A stretch of 64,000 bases of DNA from NCBI GenBank assembly GCA_964536975.1, contig CAZHYS010000004.1:1-64000 (forward strand), given 5' to 3'. Under the pieces are notes generated by a model that made no database searches, was not told where the DNA came from, and saw only the letters and a list, made by a program, of their open reading frames with translations. The position numbers were made by a program, and so were the translations under genes. Of this stretch, positions 15,750 through 26,351 are shown one piece after another. How positions within the stretch are numbered: the stretch's first letter is position 1; every line of letters starts with the position of its first letter. This DNA comes from JAKQDP01 sp964536975 (GTDB taxonomy: Bacteria; Patescibacteriota; Patescibacteriia; 2-01-FULL-39-33).

Positions 15750-18695
15750 ATGCGCTTAACTTCTTTTTCATTAAGGAAGAACAATTATTACAGAAAAACC
15801 GCCAACCTGCTCTTTTGGGGCATGGTTTTGGTGGTTTTTTTGTTTTTATTGCCGGCCGTGGCCATGGCCGAAACTGGTCCGTTGGAAAATTATGGTTTGG
15901 AGGCCGCTTCAGAATTTGGTCTTGGTTCAGCCGGATTAGTAGAAACTATTACTAGAATCATCCAAGTAATTTTAGGGGTCTTGGGAATTTTGGCGGTTTT
16001 ATTGATTCTGTACGCCGGTTATATTTGGATGACTGCCGGGGGCGACGGCGCTAAGGTAGAAAAAGCGAAAAAAGTAATAATTAACGCCACAATTGGCTTG
16101 GTGATTATTTTTTCCGCTTTTGCGATAGTTTCTTTTGTCATCAGTCAGCTGTGGGGTGGCAATGGCGAATCTAGCGGCGGTCCTCATCCCGGCGGTTATG
16201 ATGATTTATCGCGCTGGGGCATTGGTGCTGGTCCGATTCAGAGCGTCTATCCGGCGCCGAACCAGCGCGATGTGCCGATAAATACTTGGATTGCAGTCAC
16301 TTTTAAAGAAGAAGTTGTCCCGGCCAGTATTTGTAATGTCGGTGAAGTCGGGGAAAACAATAAATGCGATGGCGATACCATGCTGAATATTGACATTTGT
16401 AAGCTCGGCGCTGACAATTTTTGTGAAACAGGAACAGATTTTTCTACCGACAAATTTGTTGGCTCTACCGTTTTTCAAACCGCCGATGCCAAAACCTTCG
16501 TAATCACGCCAAAAATTTATCTTGGCTTGGAAGATCGTCAGGACCGGGAATTTATGGTTACCCTCAAAGAAGGAATTTCCCGCGCTGCTGACGGAGAGCC
16601 AATTCTGGAGAGGTTGGTTAGTCGGCAATTTACCTGGTCGTTTTTTACTAATGGCGAATTGGATCTTGACCCGCCGGAAGTTCTTAGCGCTACCGGAGGA
16701 GTCTCGCCCGCGCCGGATGACAGCGCGGATAGCTATAGCGCCGCTTCTAATCCGACCCCGACTGTTTTTACTTATCAAATTTCCGATCAGACAAACATAA
16801 TTTCTGAAGTTGCCGCTGCCTTTACTCAGCCGGCGGCCTTGGTTGTTGGTTCACCATCAGCCACGATTTCTGGAAATTACGGCGGTTCGGCTAGCGGTTT
16901 AGTAACGGTGACCATTGGTCCAAGCGGCGATACAGTCTCAGTTGATTGGCCATCAGGCATGCAAGACTACGGCGGGTCTTATGGTGGCGGACAGATAGTC
17001 AACATCGGTCCTTATGGTTTGACTTTTTCTTTGGCGTCAGTAGCAACTGCGGGAAACTCCTGGCAATTTTCTGTTACCGCTTATCGAGCCGGAGATTATA
17101 TTGAACTTTTGGCCGGCTCTTCCTCGGTAAAAAAGTATTTATTCGGCCGGGAAATTATCATAGGCGCCACCGCGGCGGCTACCACTGCCAACATCACTTC
17201 CGCGATTATTAATCAGAGCGGCGATATTTTTACCGCCGAAGGGACCAATATGGTTGCTACTAGAGAGACTGGAGAAAATAGCGTTAGATATTCATTGAAA
17301 TTTATTTTTTCCGGTTCGGTGCCGTATGTATTAGAAAAAGACGATGGCTTAAGCTCCACCCAAACCAGGACGACGGTCGGAAGACCCGATGCTTATCGTA
17401 ATCAATTATTTGAAATAGAGTTTAATGAACCAATCAACCCCATTGCCATTGATAATATCGTCGTTAAGTATGATCGCAATTCTGATGGTGATTTTGACGA
17501 TTCGGAAGATATTTTAAGCGATATTTGGATGGAGATGTCCAGTGATTATCGGACGATTGGTTTGCGCGGGTCAATAGAATGCGGGGTTAATACCTGTGGC
17601 GAAAGAATTTATTGCTGGCCGATGCGTGATGGCGCTTCTGATAGTGGCGCTTCCACTCAATATCAAGTGGAAATTTCCGCCAACACTCTAATGGATTGCA
17701 GTGACCCTCGTTGTGCTCAATGGCAAGGAAGCTGTGTTGGCGGTAGTGATAACCGGTGTGCCCGTGATATTTACGGCAAAACCGTTTTTTATCCCGGCGT
17801 TAATTCCAACCTAAGTACAATTGACGGCATCATTGATTTAGCCGGGAACTCCTTCAATGGCAGTTTTGATTCTTATGAGGAAAACGGCAAGGCATATGGT
17901 TTGGCCAACGGACCAAAGAGTTTTTATGATCTAAATCTGTCAAATCCATTATTCAATCCTTCAAATCCGGAGCAGGGAGGTTTTGGCGACAATTTCCGTT
18001 GGAGTTTTTGGGTGTCCAGCGACGTTGATCGCCAAGCGCCTCTAATAAAAGGAATCGGACCGGAGAGTATGATCGGCGGCGCCATGACGGCTGATTTTGA
18101 TCAAAGCGTTGATGTTTCTTTTGACCGGTTAATGCGAAGCGCGACTTTAAAGCCCGGTTGGAATTACGGTTCAAAAGATGACGAAAAAACCAGAACGACC
18201 CGCTATTTGGCGCTTAGCACTTTGACTTCCGGCGCCAACGCAGTCGGTTTTTGGATTAATAAAGAAAATTACGACGAGAACAATGATCGCTGGCCTGACT
18301 ATACTGTCGCTTCCATTGGCCATCATGTTTTGGATGAATATATTAGTTATGCTCCACTGGCAGGTTCGGGAATAGAATCAATTACCCAGAACTGTTTTTT
18401 GCCTAGCGCCGGTCCGGAAGATGCCGGGATAGGAGTTTGCGAATATACTGGCGAAGAAGCAAAGACCGGCTGCGTTGGCGTCCATTTGCCCAACCCGGCT
18501 TCTTATGGTTATTTAAATTGCAATGAAATAGCTGATGCGTCTGTTTGCACCAATCCAGATTTTACCTGTCAGCCGCTATATGCCGGAGCCAGCGAGGAGG
18601 TCTCCGGTAGCTGGGTGATTACCAGAGATCATCCGTCAGCTGATCCGGCTACCGGTCGAACCGGTTGTTGTTTTGGCAAGTGCCAGGAACAATAA
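15750..18695 (+). CDS. pilin-headed surface protein with Ig-like domains (981 aa)
   Basis: An N-terminal signal segment (about 20-45, ending in AVAMAE) is followed by two long hydrophobic helices (about 70-95 and 108-132) around the cytoplasmic turn GGDGAKVEKAKK. That is the architecture of VirB2/TrbC-like T4SS pilins and the CPR T4SS_pilin family. After a Gly/Ser/His/Pro linker come about 830 residues of beta-rich extracellular sequence, including an SbsA-type Ig-like (Big_5) segment (IQSVYPAPNQRDVPINTWI) and late Cys-rich stretches. No SD. The first 130 residues are nearly repeated at the head of the next gene. Confidence 0.8.
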   Translation: MRLTSFSLRKNNYYRKTANLLFWGMVLVVFLFLLPAVAMAETGPLENYGLEAASEFGLGSAGLVETITRIIQVILGVLGILAVLLILYAGYIWMTAGGDGAKVEKAKKVIINATIGLVIIFSAFAIVSFVISQLWGGNGESSGGPHPGGYDDLSRWGIGAGPIQSVYPAPNQRDVPINTWIAVTFKEEVVPASICNVGEVGENNKCDGDTMLNIDICKLGADNFCETGTDFSTDKFVGSTVFQTADAKTFVITPKIYLGLEDRQDREFMVTLKEGISRAADGEPILERLVSRQFTWSFFTNGELDLDPPEVLSATGGVSPAPDDSADSYSAASNPTPTVFTYQISDQTNIISEVAAAFTQPAALVVGSPSATISGNYGGSASGLVTVTIGPSGDTVSVDWPSGMQDYGGSYGGGQIVNIGPYGLTFSLASVATAGNSWQFSVTAYRAGDYIELLAGSSSVKKYLFGREIIIGATAAATTANITSAIINQSGDIFTAEGTNMVATRETGENSVRYSLKFIFSGSVPYVLEKDDGLSSTQTRTTVGRPDAYRNQLFEIEFNEPINPIAIDNIVVKYDRNSDGDFDDSEDILSDIWMEMSSDYRTIGLRGSIECGVNTCGERIYCWPMRDGASDSGASTQYQVEISANTLMDCSDPRCAQWQGSCVGGSDNRCARDIYGKTVFYPGVNSNLSTIDGIIDLAGNSFNGSFDSYEENGKAYGLANGPKSFYDLNLSNPLFNPSNPEQGGFGDNFRWSFWVSSDVDRQAPLIKGIGPESMIGGAMTADFDQSVDVSFDRLMRSATLKPGWNYGSKDDEKTRTTRYLALSTLTSGANAVGFWINKENYDENNDRWPDYTVASIGHHVLDEYISYAPLAGSGIESITQNCFLPSAGPEDAGIGVCEYTGEEAKTGCVGVHLPNPASYGYLNCNEIADASVCTNPDFTCQPLYAGASEEVSGSWVITRDHPSADPATGRTGCCFGKCQEQ

Positions 18696-18700
18696 AATAA

Positions 18701-21700
18701 ATGAAAAATTTAAATAAAAAAAATAAAAGATTGACTGGACTGGCGGTTTTGCTGGTAGTGTTTATTGCGGTTCTCTATTTTATCGTTCCAGCCGCTCTGG
18801 CGGATGATGGCAGTCTGGAGAATTACGGCCTGGACGCCGCGTCAGGATTCGGTCTTGGCTCAGCCGGATTAGTGGAAACAATAGGCAATATCATTAAGAT
18901 ATTTCTTGGCTTACTTGGAATTTTGGCGGTTTTATTAGTCTGCTATGGCGGATATTTGTGGATGACTGCTTCCGGCGATTCCGCTCAAATTGAGAAGGCA
19001 AAGAAAATAATTATTGCCGCCGTTATTGGCCTGGTCATTATTTTTTCCGCTTTTGCCATTGCTAGCTTTGTCATCAATCAGATTTCCAACGCTACTGGCG
19101 CTGATGGCGGCGATGGTGGCGGTGGTACCAATCCCCCTACTCCTTGGGAATTAAATAGCAAATATTCTTATATCGGCGGTGTTAAGGATGAGACGATTGG
19201 CGAGGACGGTTGGTCAAGAAGTATCGGCTGGAATTATGCCGGTGATTTAAGCATTCCCGCCAGTGCCGGTCTGGAGACTAAAGGTTATGCCAAAGATACA
19301 AATAATACAATCGGAACAATGGAGTTTCATGCCACCCCCGATTCGGGTAGTGGCTTTAGTCTGATTAGTAATTTTAACATTCCTACCGATCGCAATGTCA
19401 TTATTGATGTGTACGCGCCTTGGGATACTTCCGCTCTTAATGTTGGCGCTAATCCCCTGGCCAAGATAATGGTGTCGGCGGCCAGTGACAACTTTGAATC
19501 AAAGGCGGTCAGTACTATCGTCCGACCGATTCACTGCTTTAATAATATCCAAGATGTGGCTAGCGGCGAAACCGGTGTTGATTGCGGCGGCGAGTGCGGC
19601 GCTTGCGCCGGCGCTCCCTGCGACGCTGATACTGCCACTCCCGTCTGCGACGCTGATAATTCCGTTTGTGCCAATGGAGTTTGTGATATTGATGCTGGCT
19701 GTATTTGTGCTCAGCTGCCAGAAATTCTTTATATTTCTCCGGCCAGCGATCCAAACAATGACACCAATTATGACGATCCTTCCACCTGGGACGATGACGT
19801 CGCTAATGGCGCGCCCGGAAATTACATTACCATTTGGGGCAGATATTTCGGCGATGAGCCAGGTGAAGTAAGGTTTAATGATCAGTTAGCTGATTTAACT
19901 CTTAAAGATGGTTGCGATGATACTTGGAATTACTATCAGATAGTCGTAGAAGTGCCTAATTTATCTGCTGGTGATTATAATGTCCAAGTTTTCAATGAAT
20001 ACGGCCTAGGGAGTAATGCCAAGATTTTTACTATCAATAATATCAATAGGCCGGGAATTTGCAGCGCTTATAATTTGACCAAATATAATTCTTCCGCGAT
20101 CAAAGTCAGTTCTGGCAAGGATGGAGAAGAAGTCGCTGCCATTGGTAATAGTTTTCCGACTACCGATGCGGCCGGAGATTTCTTTTGGTATTTCAGCACT
20201 CGGACTTTTGATAATGCGAGTCAGACTTGGTCCTATAATCTTGTTGAACACAACAATCAAAACACGGCCTGGAATTGGGATGGCGATAATAATGCTAAAG
20301 ATTATGTCCCGACCAATCGGCGCGGCCGGAGTAGTATCAGGGTTTATAATATTGGCAGCAGTCAATACAGTAATTATTTCAAATTTTTAGTCAGTCCGGG
20401 AGCAGCCGGTGATCCTTGCGGTTATGATAGCGGTTTATGCTCGTTGGATTTTGACACTTGCCAAGAGGGATTATCTTGTAGCGGTGAAACTTGTGCCTGT
20501 CAGGAAACGCCGAATATCTGCGGTGATAATCTATTGGGTTCTCAGGAGTCTTGCGATATTATAAATGGGAGCTACCGTTTCCATGAAAATAAAGCGTTAT
20601 GCAGTGATTATAATCTGGGCGCCGGCCAGGTCAGTTGTACTAATAACTGCCAACTGGACATTTCCAAATGCGAGTTTTCTGGTGAGCTGGCCGCGCCAGC
20701 CAGCCAGTCAATTTATACTTGGTATTTTTTCACTGGTTATGACGATGATCCCCAGCCATATGTGATTGAGGATTGCAGTCGCAATCGGGAGTGCTCTGTC
20801 GGAGCAAAATTGCCAAGTCCCACGCCGTGGAGCGAAGGTTGGAACAAACAGAATTATCCTTATTATGATATTGATAATCCTTTATCTTGTCTGGATGTGA
20901 TTGTGTCTGCCAGATTTAATGTTCAAATGGATCCCAAGACAATCAATAGTGATAATATAAAAGTTTTGAAGTGCGATAATATTGAAGGGAGCAATTGTAT
21001 TGAAGTAGCTGGCAATTTACGTTTGGTCAGCGACAATAGTGGCAAAGAAGATGACTATTTCCGTTTTTCGCCCGCCAATCCTTTGTCACCGAATTCTTGG
21101 TATAAGGTAGTTTTGCGTAACGGTCTTAATAGCTTGACCGGTAAGAGTTTCCGTTTTAATGAGAGCGACGCCGAAAAAGTGGATCATCGTCATTGTCAGA
21201 TAGCCGGTGTTAATGGTGGCAGTTATAACATTACTGACTCGGTTTATTGCTGGAATTTCCAAACCCGGTCAAGCAATGATTGCGAACCGGGTTGCGCGGA
21301 GTGTTCTCCTGATCCCCATACAATGTATTGGCCGCTATCTACTACAGGTTACTTGGCTGACATTGATAGTGATGACAACGTTTGTTTACTGCTTGATCCA
21401 GCTGATTATAGTTGGAATTGGAGTACTGATAAATCAGCCAAGCTCGGTATTAATGAGTCAAACGAGTCTGCCACGGCGGTCGCTATCGGTGAAACTATTT
21501 ATGACAAGCCAAATCCTTATGCGTCATTATTCGCTGAGATGGTTGGTTATGGCAAAAAGGATTTTTGTCGCGCTTATAATGATTTTACCAATCCAATCGT
21601 AATGGAGGACGCTTCCTGTTCCAGTGGCAATATTCAAAGTCCGACTCCTTGGAAGGATTCTCGCGATGCCTGTGTCAATGCGATGATCTCAGCCCGTTTT

Positions 21701-24700
21701 AGCAGAAATATGGCCGACACAACCATAAATTATTCCAATATTCTTGTCAAAAAATGCAATCAGGGTCAGGGTAGCGCCTTTGATAAAAGCGCTTGCGAAG
21801 AGGTGGCTTATGATGATTTAAGAATCTTTGATTATAGCCATGAATGGTCGGAAATTACCCAATCATATTTAACCTCGGAGGAAATGCAGAATTTAATTTC
21901 CGATTTGCCGGAAGGATTTATTGTTTCACCGGCCGGTGGAAATCTAGAAGCGAATACCTGGTATCAGGTGGTTATTTTAGGCGGAGAGAATGGTGTTAGG
22001 GGAGCGACGAAAAACGAAGATCCTGAGGGTCGATTGGAAAAGCCAAACTGCGACGGCGATGGCGATGGATCCTTTGATGATTATTGTTGGAAATTTCAAA
22101 CCAGTCGGGAGAATTGCGATATTAACAGCGTAAACGTCGCGCCGCGAAATTTATTTATGCGCTATACGGACAGCAGTCAGGTTTATAATGCTTTTCCTCA
22201 GGCTGCCAATTGTAACTTGCTTAATCCTTATAGTTATATTTGGAATTGGCGTTCCTTAATTTCTCTAAATGATGATGTTGGCGAAAATGATTCCGCGGGC
22301 GGCAGCGGCATATCGGTCGCTTCTATTTGCAGTGAGTCTGCCAGTTCATGTCAGATTGACGATTATTCATCAGATCTGACCAGTCCTAAGGTTAAGGTTT
22401 TTGCTCAGGCGGAAGGAGAGACGAATATCAAGGCGCGGGCAGTCAATACTCGCGATGTCGATTGTTCTTGGAACGACGCGACCTGCGGGGATAAATGGAA
22501 TTACGGAAAATTACAAGTCGGCTTTGGCGATTTGCGAGTCATTGATTATTCTCCCAGTAATACCAAATGTTCTGATGCCGCCATTAGCATTAGCTTCAAT
22601 ATTGACGCCGATGTCGCGACAATAAAACCGAATGATAATCTCTTATTATATAAAGTCGGATCATTTGAAAATGGTTCCGAAAGTTTGGTTTTGCAGGAAT
22701 TAAGAGAAGACATTTATCCCGATTTCAATTATTCATCTTCGGTCAAAATTTCGCCGGCTGCCACGCTATCAACTGGTACTTATCGGGTAGTATTAAAAGG
22801 AGGAACAAAAGAAAATGGCGGCGTTATCGCTTGGAATGGGAAACGATTGGCAGATCTCAATTACAATACTTCATCAGATGGCGCGGCTGAAGAATGCGAA
22901 CCAGAACTTTACCCTTGGAATCAAAAATCAGGAACATGTTCTTCGGCAAGTTGTCTTTTAATCGGCAATTTGTGTGGCACCGATTCAGCCGAATGCGTTG
23001 CCGGATCTATTGATTGCGATAATGAGTGCCATAATTTAGGCAATAATAATGTTGCTTCTTGCGGCAATAAGGTAGTAGAGAAGGGAGAGGATTGCGATGA
23101 TGGCAATATCAATAACAATGATGGCTGCAGTAGCGAGTGTCTGTGGGAGGGGTCAAATCAACGGTGGGGTTCTTTATGTTTGAACGGTGTCAAGGAATAC
23201 GGTGAGGAGTGTGATTTTGGATCCCAGCAAGAGAACGAGGCAAAGGGTTGCAATTCTTCTTGTCTGTTTGAAACTGATCCGGAAGGCGACGCCGGCAGTC
23301 AGCCGTCAATGTCTGTGTGTGGCAATAATCGAATTGAGGCTGGCGAGGATTGCGATGATGGCAATACTTCAAGCGGCGATGGCTGCAAAGGTACGGAAAC
23401 AGGGCGAGGCTGCCTTAATGAGGGCTCGGATAAATGTTCGCTAACCAATAAGTCCGATTGTTGCGGCAATAAACAGCTGGAAACCGGCCAGCCGGATAGT
23501 TTTTCCTGGACTTTTGATGTTGATCAGCGGGAAGAGGTTTGCTATCCGGGAGCAACTATAGACATTAATCCCTGTCCCAACGCGATTTGGCGGGTGATCT
23601 TTCCTCAAGGCATTGGCACCGCCAAAGTTACAATTCAGCAGGGATCAAACAGCGAGTCCAATCCTGATACCACAAAATGCGTCGCTGCGTCCGGACCGCA
23701 GAGTTTCTGGCAATCAGCCGTCAAAAAAATTAAAATTGCAATCAAGAAGGCATTTGGTCAGACAGTTTCCGCTGCCAATTATTGGTGCGCGGTTTCCGAA
23801 AAAAATTATAATTTTGACAACTTTGACAATGTTCATATTGACGCTGACGGTTTTGAAATGATTGGTTATAAAAATGAAAACCAAGCTGCAATAGTCAACT
23901 ACATCAAGGATGAAAGCTGGTCTTTAGGAGGAGAATATCGGATTGTGGTGGATTATGACAATTATGGTTTATCTACCAAAACGATTACCAAGACGCTGAC
24001 TGTTTTCTCTCCATCCAGCGGATACCTCAATAGTGACGGTAATTGCGCCTTGACCGGCGAAATAGTCAATATCTGGCCGGTCGGCGAGGAAAAATATACT
24101 GATAATTTTTTCTGCGATGACGATGATTGTGGCCAGGATGATTATGACAGGTATCTGAAAGATCAAAGCCCGGCGGCTGGCAATAACCATCTTTATCGCG
24201 CCTGGGCGATTAATGATAAAATTGAATTAAACAAAAAATATTTAATCAAGCCACAGGAAGGATTTATTTGGCAAATCGCGGCCACTATACCGTCCGGCCG
24301 TTTGAATCTAAGCAATTCAGCAGTTTCAGATACGGCTTATTTGGGTGATCAATGGTTGACTTTGACTAAATCAGATTTGGACATTTATGATGCCAGCGGT
24401 TGGGCAAGTCTAAGAGTGGTAGCGGCTGAGAATTCGGATAACTATACCGAAAAGGACGTTGATATTAATGTTTTCTTGTGTGATAATCCGTGGCCGTATC
24501 CGGCATTTTTTCCTTTTGTAGATCAAGCCAATAATTGCACTTATTATAATGGCGGTACTTGCCTAAATACTAATTTTAAAACTTACTATTGTCGGGACAA
24601 AGGCGAAAGCGGTCCCCATGATGATTTACCCGCCATCGGCAACTTTGATTATGTTAGTAGAAAGATGGATGTCTCAGTCGTCGGTTTGAAAAAGAATATT

Positions 24701-26320
24701 TTGAAAGAGTTCTTCTTCCCGCGACTTTCTCCAGAAAAATTAAAAGACGATGCCAATTTTATGGACGGCAATATTCTGGGGTCGGGTCGTTTGATGCTGG
24801 TTGATGGTAAAGTCGGCAAAGCCGGAAAGTTTAATCTTGGCGTCGGAGAAGCGGCAATAGAAGTGCCGGGATTTTGGAACTATATTGATTCGGATGAAGG
24901 CAAGGTTGATAATTATGACGAACCAATCACCATTAGTGCCTGGGTAAAGGCGGGGGCGGCGGATCGGGTGGATTTCTGGGCTGATGGAAACTTCAATGAG
25001 GGATCGGCATATTACAATCGGACAACGGGGCAATTTATGATGAGTATGCATAATGTCGGTGCCAGTTTCAGTGTCGCTCCGGAAGATTTCGATAATTGGC
25101 ATTTCATCGCCATGTCGGTTCCGGGGTTTGACCATGTTGGGGAGACGGCCAGTTTTTACTTTGATGATAAATTGCAAACCAAGATTCAGGTGGCGCGCAA
25201 TGACGAAATTTCCAGTGGCCCCGAGGATAGCTTACACTTGGGCTATAATCTTGGGGCGGGTATTTTTGATGGCGCAATTGACGAACTCAAAATACACAAA
25301 GCAATTCTGTCAAAAGACGAAATATATAATGGTTCTTCTCGGGGGTTGGTCGCTTATTATTCCTTTGATAATCTATACGGCCAGACTGATAATTCTTCCG
25401 ATACCATAGGCATTCGGGTAGCTCAGAACAATTATCATTATTCTCCGGCTTTGTGGTATTTTGGTAATTTTGATACTAATCAGCAGGGCAACCCGAAAGA
25501 ATCAGTGGTTGACAATTATCCAGCCATTGAAGAAGGACGCACTACTTATGTTGATGCCGCCGACCTTAACAATAATCGAGAGAAGATTTTTACCGATATC
25601 TATTTAGTTTCTTACAGTGAGGGAGCCGACAATGTTACTAAAGAAATTTATTCCTTGTTGGTTAAGTATTTAGGGTTCAATTTTGGCCACAGCGGAGAGG
25701 AAGATGGCGGCCTTATGGCAACCGGAGTTTGCAGCGGTAATGCCAATATAATATGCCGGACAGACCGGGATTGCCAAGCGGAAAATTTTGGCTACTGCGA
25801 CTCCACTAAGGCCAAGTTGACCAGAGACACTGTTCGTCTGGCTGACATTCAGGACGCGAACTATCTATTGGAAACATATAAGTCCAAGAAACGTTGCAGT
25901 AATGATCAGTCGGTCTCGTGCTCCAATAACAGTCAGTGCTACGGAGGAGGGAGTTGCGGGGAATATTATCCTATTTTAAAGTCCGGCAGCTATGTCGTTG
26001 GGCGCAGCTTCAGCGTCTGGCCGTCATGGCAGGAGACGTTAGCTAAATTTTTGGGTTCGGTTTTGCCGACAGATCCGCTCAATCAATTGATTGGTTGCAG
26101 TAGTCCTTACGACGCCGTTACTTGCTGGAATGAAGTTACCAAATCAATGCAGTGTCCGACTGGCGCTAACATCTATTCTTATTATGATAAAAATCAGGCG
26201 GGGACTTATTCGGGATTTAAAACAATCAATGAGTACTCTAATGACTGGGACAATGATTTTGATATTTTTACCGATTTGTCGTTGTTTAATTTTATTAACA
26301 GCGAGACGTGCCATCCATAA
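18701..26320 (+). CDS. giant pilin-headed surface protein, multidomain adhesin-like (2539 aa)
   Basis: It starts five bases after its 981-aa paralogue and shares its head: signal segment ending PAALA, then ENYGLDAASGFGLGSAGLVET and two pilin-like helices to about residue 130. The external part holds, in order: Cys-rich GVDCGGECGAC motif (near 290), a TIG/IPT-like domain (about 345-440), three Big_5-type segments (near 730, 987 and 1287), several DUF4215-type Cys repeats (CGNKVVEKGEDCDDGN near 1452 and CGNNRIEAGEDCDDGN near 1540), and a LamG/concanavalin-like domain (about 2065-2200). The reading frame is intact over 7.6 kb. Likely a surface adhesin or fibre; the partner is unknown. Confidence 0.8.
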   Translation: MKNLNKKNKRLTGLAVLLVVFIAVLYFIVPAALADDGSLENYGLDAASGFGLGSAGLVETIGNIIKIFLGLLGILAVLLVCYGGYLWMTASGDSAQIEKAKKIIIAAVIGLVIIFSAFAIASFVINQISNATGADGGDGGGGTNPPTPWELNSKYSYIGGVKDETIGEDGWSRSIGWNYAGDLSIPASAGLETKGYAKDTNNTIGTMEFHATPDSGSGFSLISNFNIPTDRNVIIDVYAPWDTSALNVGANPLAKIMVSAASDNFESKAVSTIVRPIHCFNNIQDVASGETGVDCGGECGACAGAPCDADTATPVCDADNSVCANGVCDIDAGCICAQLPEILYISPASDPNNDTNYDDPSTWDDDVANGAPGNYITIWGRYFGDEPGEVRFNDQLADLTLKDGCDDTWNYYQIVVEVPNLSAGDYNVQVFNEYGLGSNAKIFTINNINRPGICSAYNLTKYNSSAIKVSSGKDGEEVAAIGNSFPTTDAAGDFFWYFSTRTFDNASQTWSYNLVEHNNQNTAWNWDGDNNAKDYVPTNRRGRSSIRVYNIGSSQYSNYFKFLVSPGAAGDPCGYDSGLCSLDFDTCQEGLSCSGETCACQETPNICGDNLLGSQESCDIINGSYRFHENKALCSDYNLGAGQVSCTNNCQLDISKCEFSGELAAPASQSIYTWYFFTGYDDDPQPYVIEDCSRNRECSVGAKLPSPTPWSEGWNKQNYPYYDIDNPLSCLDVIVSARFNVQMDPKTINSDNIKVLKCDNIEGSNCIEVAGNLRLVSDNSGKEDDYFRFSPANPLSPNSWYKVVLRNGLNSLTGKSFRFNESDAEKVDHRHCQIAGVNGGSYNITDSVYCWNFQTRSSNDCEPGCAECSPDPHTMYWPLSTTGYLADIDSDDNVCLLLDPADYSWNWSTDKSAKLGINESNESATAVAIGETIYDKPNPYASLFAEMVGYGKKDFCRAYNDFTNPIVMEDASCSSGNIQSPTPWKDSRDACVNAMISARFSRNMADTTINYSNILVKKCNQGQGSAFDKSACEEVAYDDLRIFDYSHEWSEITQSYLTSEEMQNLISDLPEGFIVSPAGGNLEANTWYQVVILGGENGVRGATKNEDPEGRLEKPNCDGDGDGSFDDYCWKFQTSRENCDINSVNVAPRNLFMRYTDSSQVYNAFPQAANCNLLNPYSYIWNWRSLISLNDDVGENDSAGGSGISVASICSESASSCQIDDYSSDLTSPKVKVFAQAEGETNIKARAVNTRDVDCSWNDATCGDKWNYGKLQVGFGDLRVIDYSPSNTKCSDAAISISFNIDADVATIKPNDNLLLYKVGSFENGSESLVLQELREDIYPDFNYSSSVKISPAATLSTGTYRVVLKGGTKENGGVIAWNGKRLADLNYNTSSDGAAEECEPELYPWNQKSGTCSSASCLLIGNLCGTDSAECVAGSIDCDNECHNLGNNNVASCGNKVVEKGEDCDDGNINNNDGCSSECLWEGSNQRWGSLCLNGVKEYGEECDFGSQQENEAKGCNSSCLFETDPEGDAGSQPSMSVCGNNRIEAGEDCDDGNTSSGDGCKGTETGRGCLNEGSDKCSLTNKSDCCGNKQLETGQPDSFSWTFDVDQREEVCYPGATIDINPCPNAIWRVIFPQGIGTAKVTIQQGSNSESNPDTTKCVAASGPQSFWQSAVKKIKIAIKKAFGQTVSAANYWCAVSEKNYNFDNFDNVHIDADGFEMIGYKNENQAAIVNYIKDESWSLGGEYRIVVDYDNYGLSTKTITKTLTVFSPSSGYLNSDGNCALTGEIVNIWPVGEEKYTDNFFCDDDDCGQDDYDRYLKDQSPAAGNNHLYRAWAINDKIELNKKYLIKPQEGFIWQIAATIPSGRLNLSNSAVSDTAYLGDQWLTLTKSDLDIYDASGWASLRVVAAENSDNYTEKDVDINVFLCDNPWPYPAFFPFVDQANNCTYYNGGTCLNTNFKTYYCRDKGESGPHDDLPAIGNFDYVSRKMDVSVVGLKKNILKEFFFPRLSPEKLKDDANFMDGNILGSGRLMLVDGKVGKAGKFNLGVGEAAIEVPGFWNYIDSDEGKVDNYDEPITISAWVKAGAADRVDFWADGNFNEGSAYYNRTTGQFMMSMHNVGASFSVAPEDFDNWHFIAMSVPGFDHVGETASFYFDDKLQTKIQVARNDEISSGPEDSLHLGYNLGAGIFDGAIDELKIHKAILSKDEIYNGSSRGLVAYYSFDNLYGQTDNSSDTIGIRVAQNNYHYSPALWYFGNFDTNQQGNPKESVVDNYPAIEEGRTTYVDAADLNNNREKIFTDIYLVSYSEGADNVTKEIYSLLVKYLGFNFGHSGEEDGGLMATGVCSGNANIICRTDRDCQAENFGYCDSTKAKLTRDTVRLADIQDANYLLETYKSKKRCSNDQSVSCSNNSQCYGGGSCGEYYPILKSGSYVVGRSFSVWPSWQETLAKFLGSVLPTDPLNQLIGCSSPYDAVTCWNEVTKSMQCPTGANIYSYYDKNQAGTYSGFKTINEYSNDWDNDFDIFTDLSLFNFINSETCHP

Positions 26321-26351
26321 TCAGTAATAATTATTTTAATAAAGAATTTTT

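Noticed and set aside
23056..23480. Cys-rich repeats as an assembly artefact of tandem repeats
   Set aside because: The repeats differ from each other and the frame stays open, consistent with diverged DUF4215-type modules.
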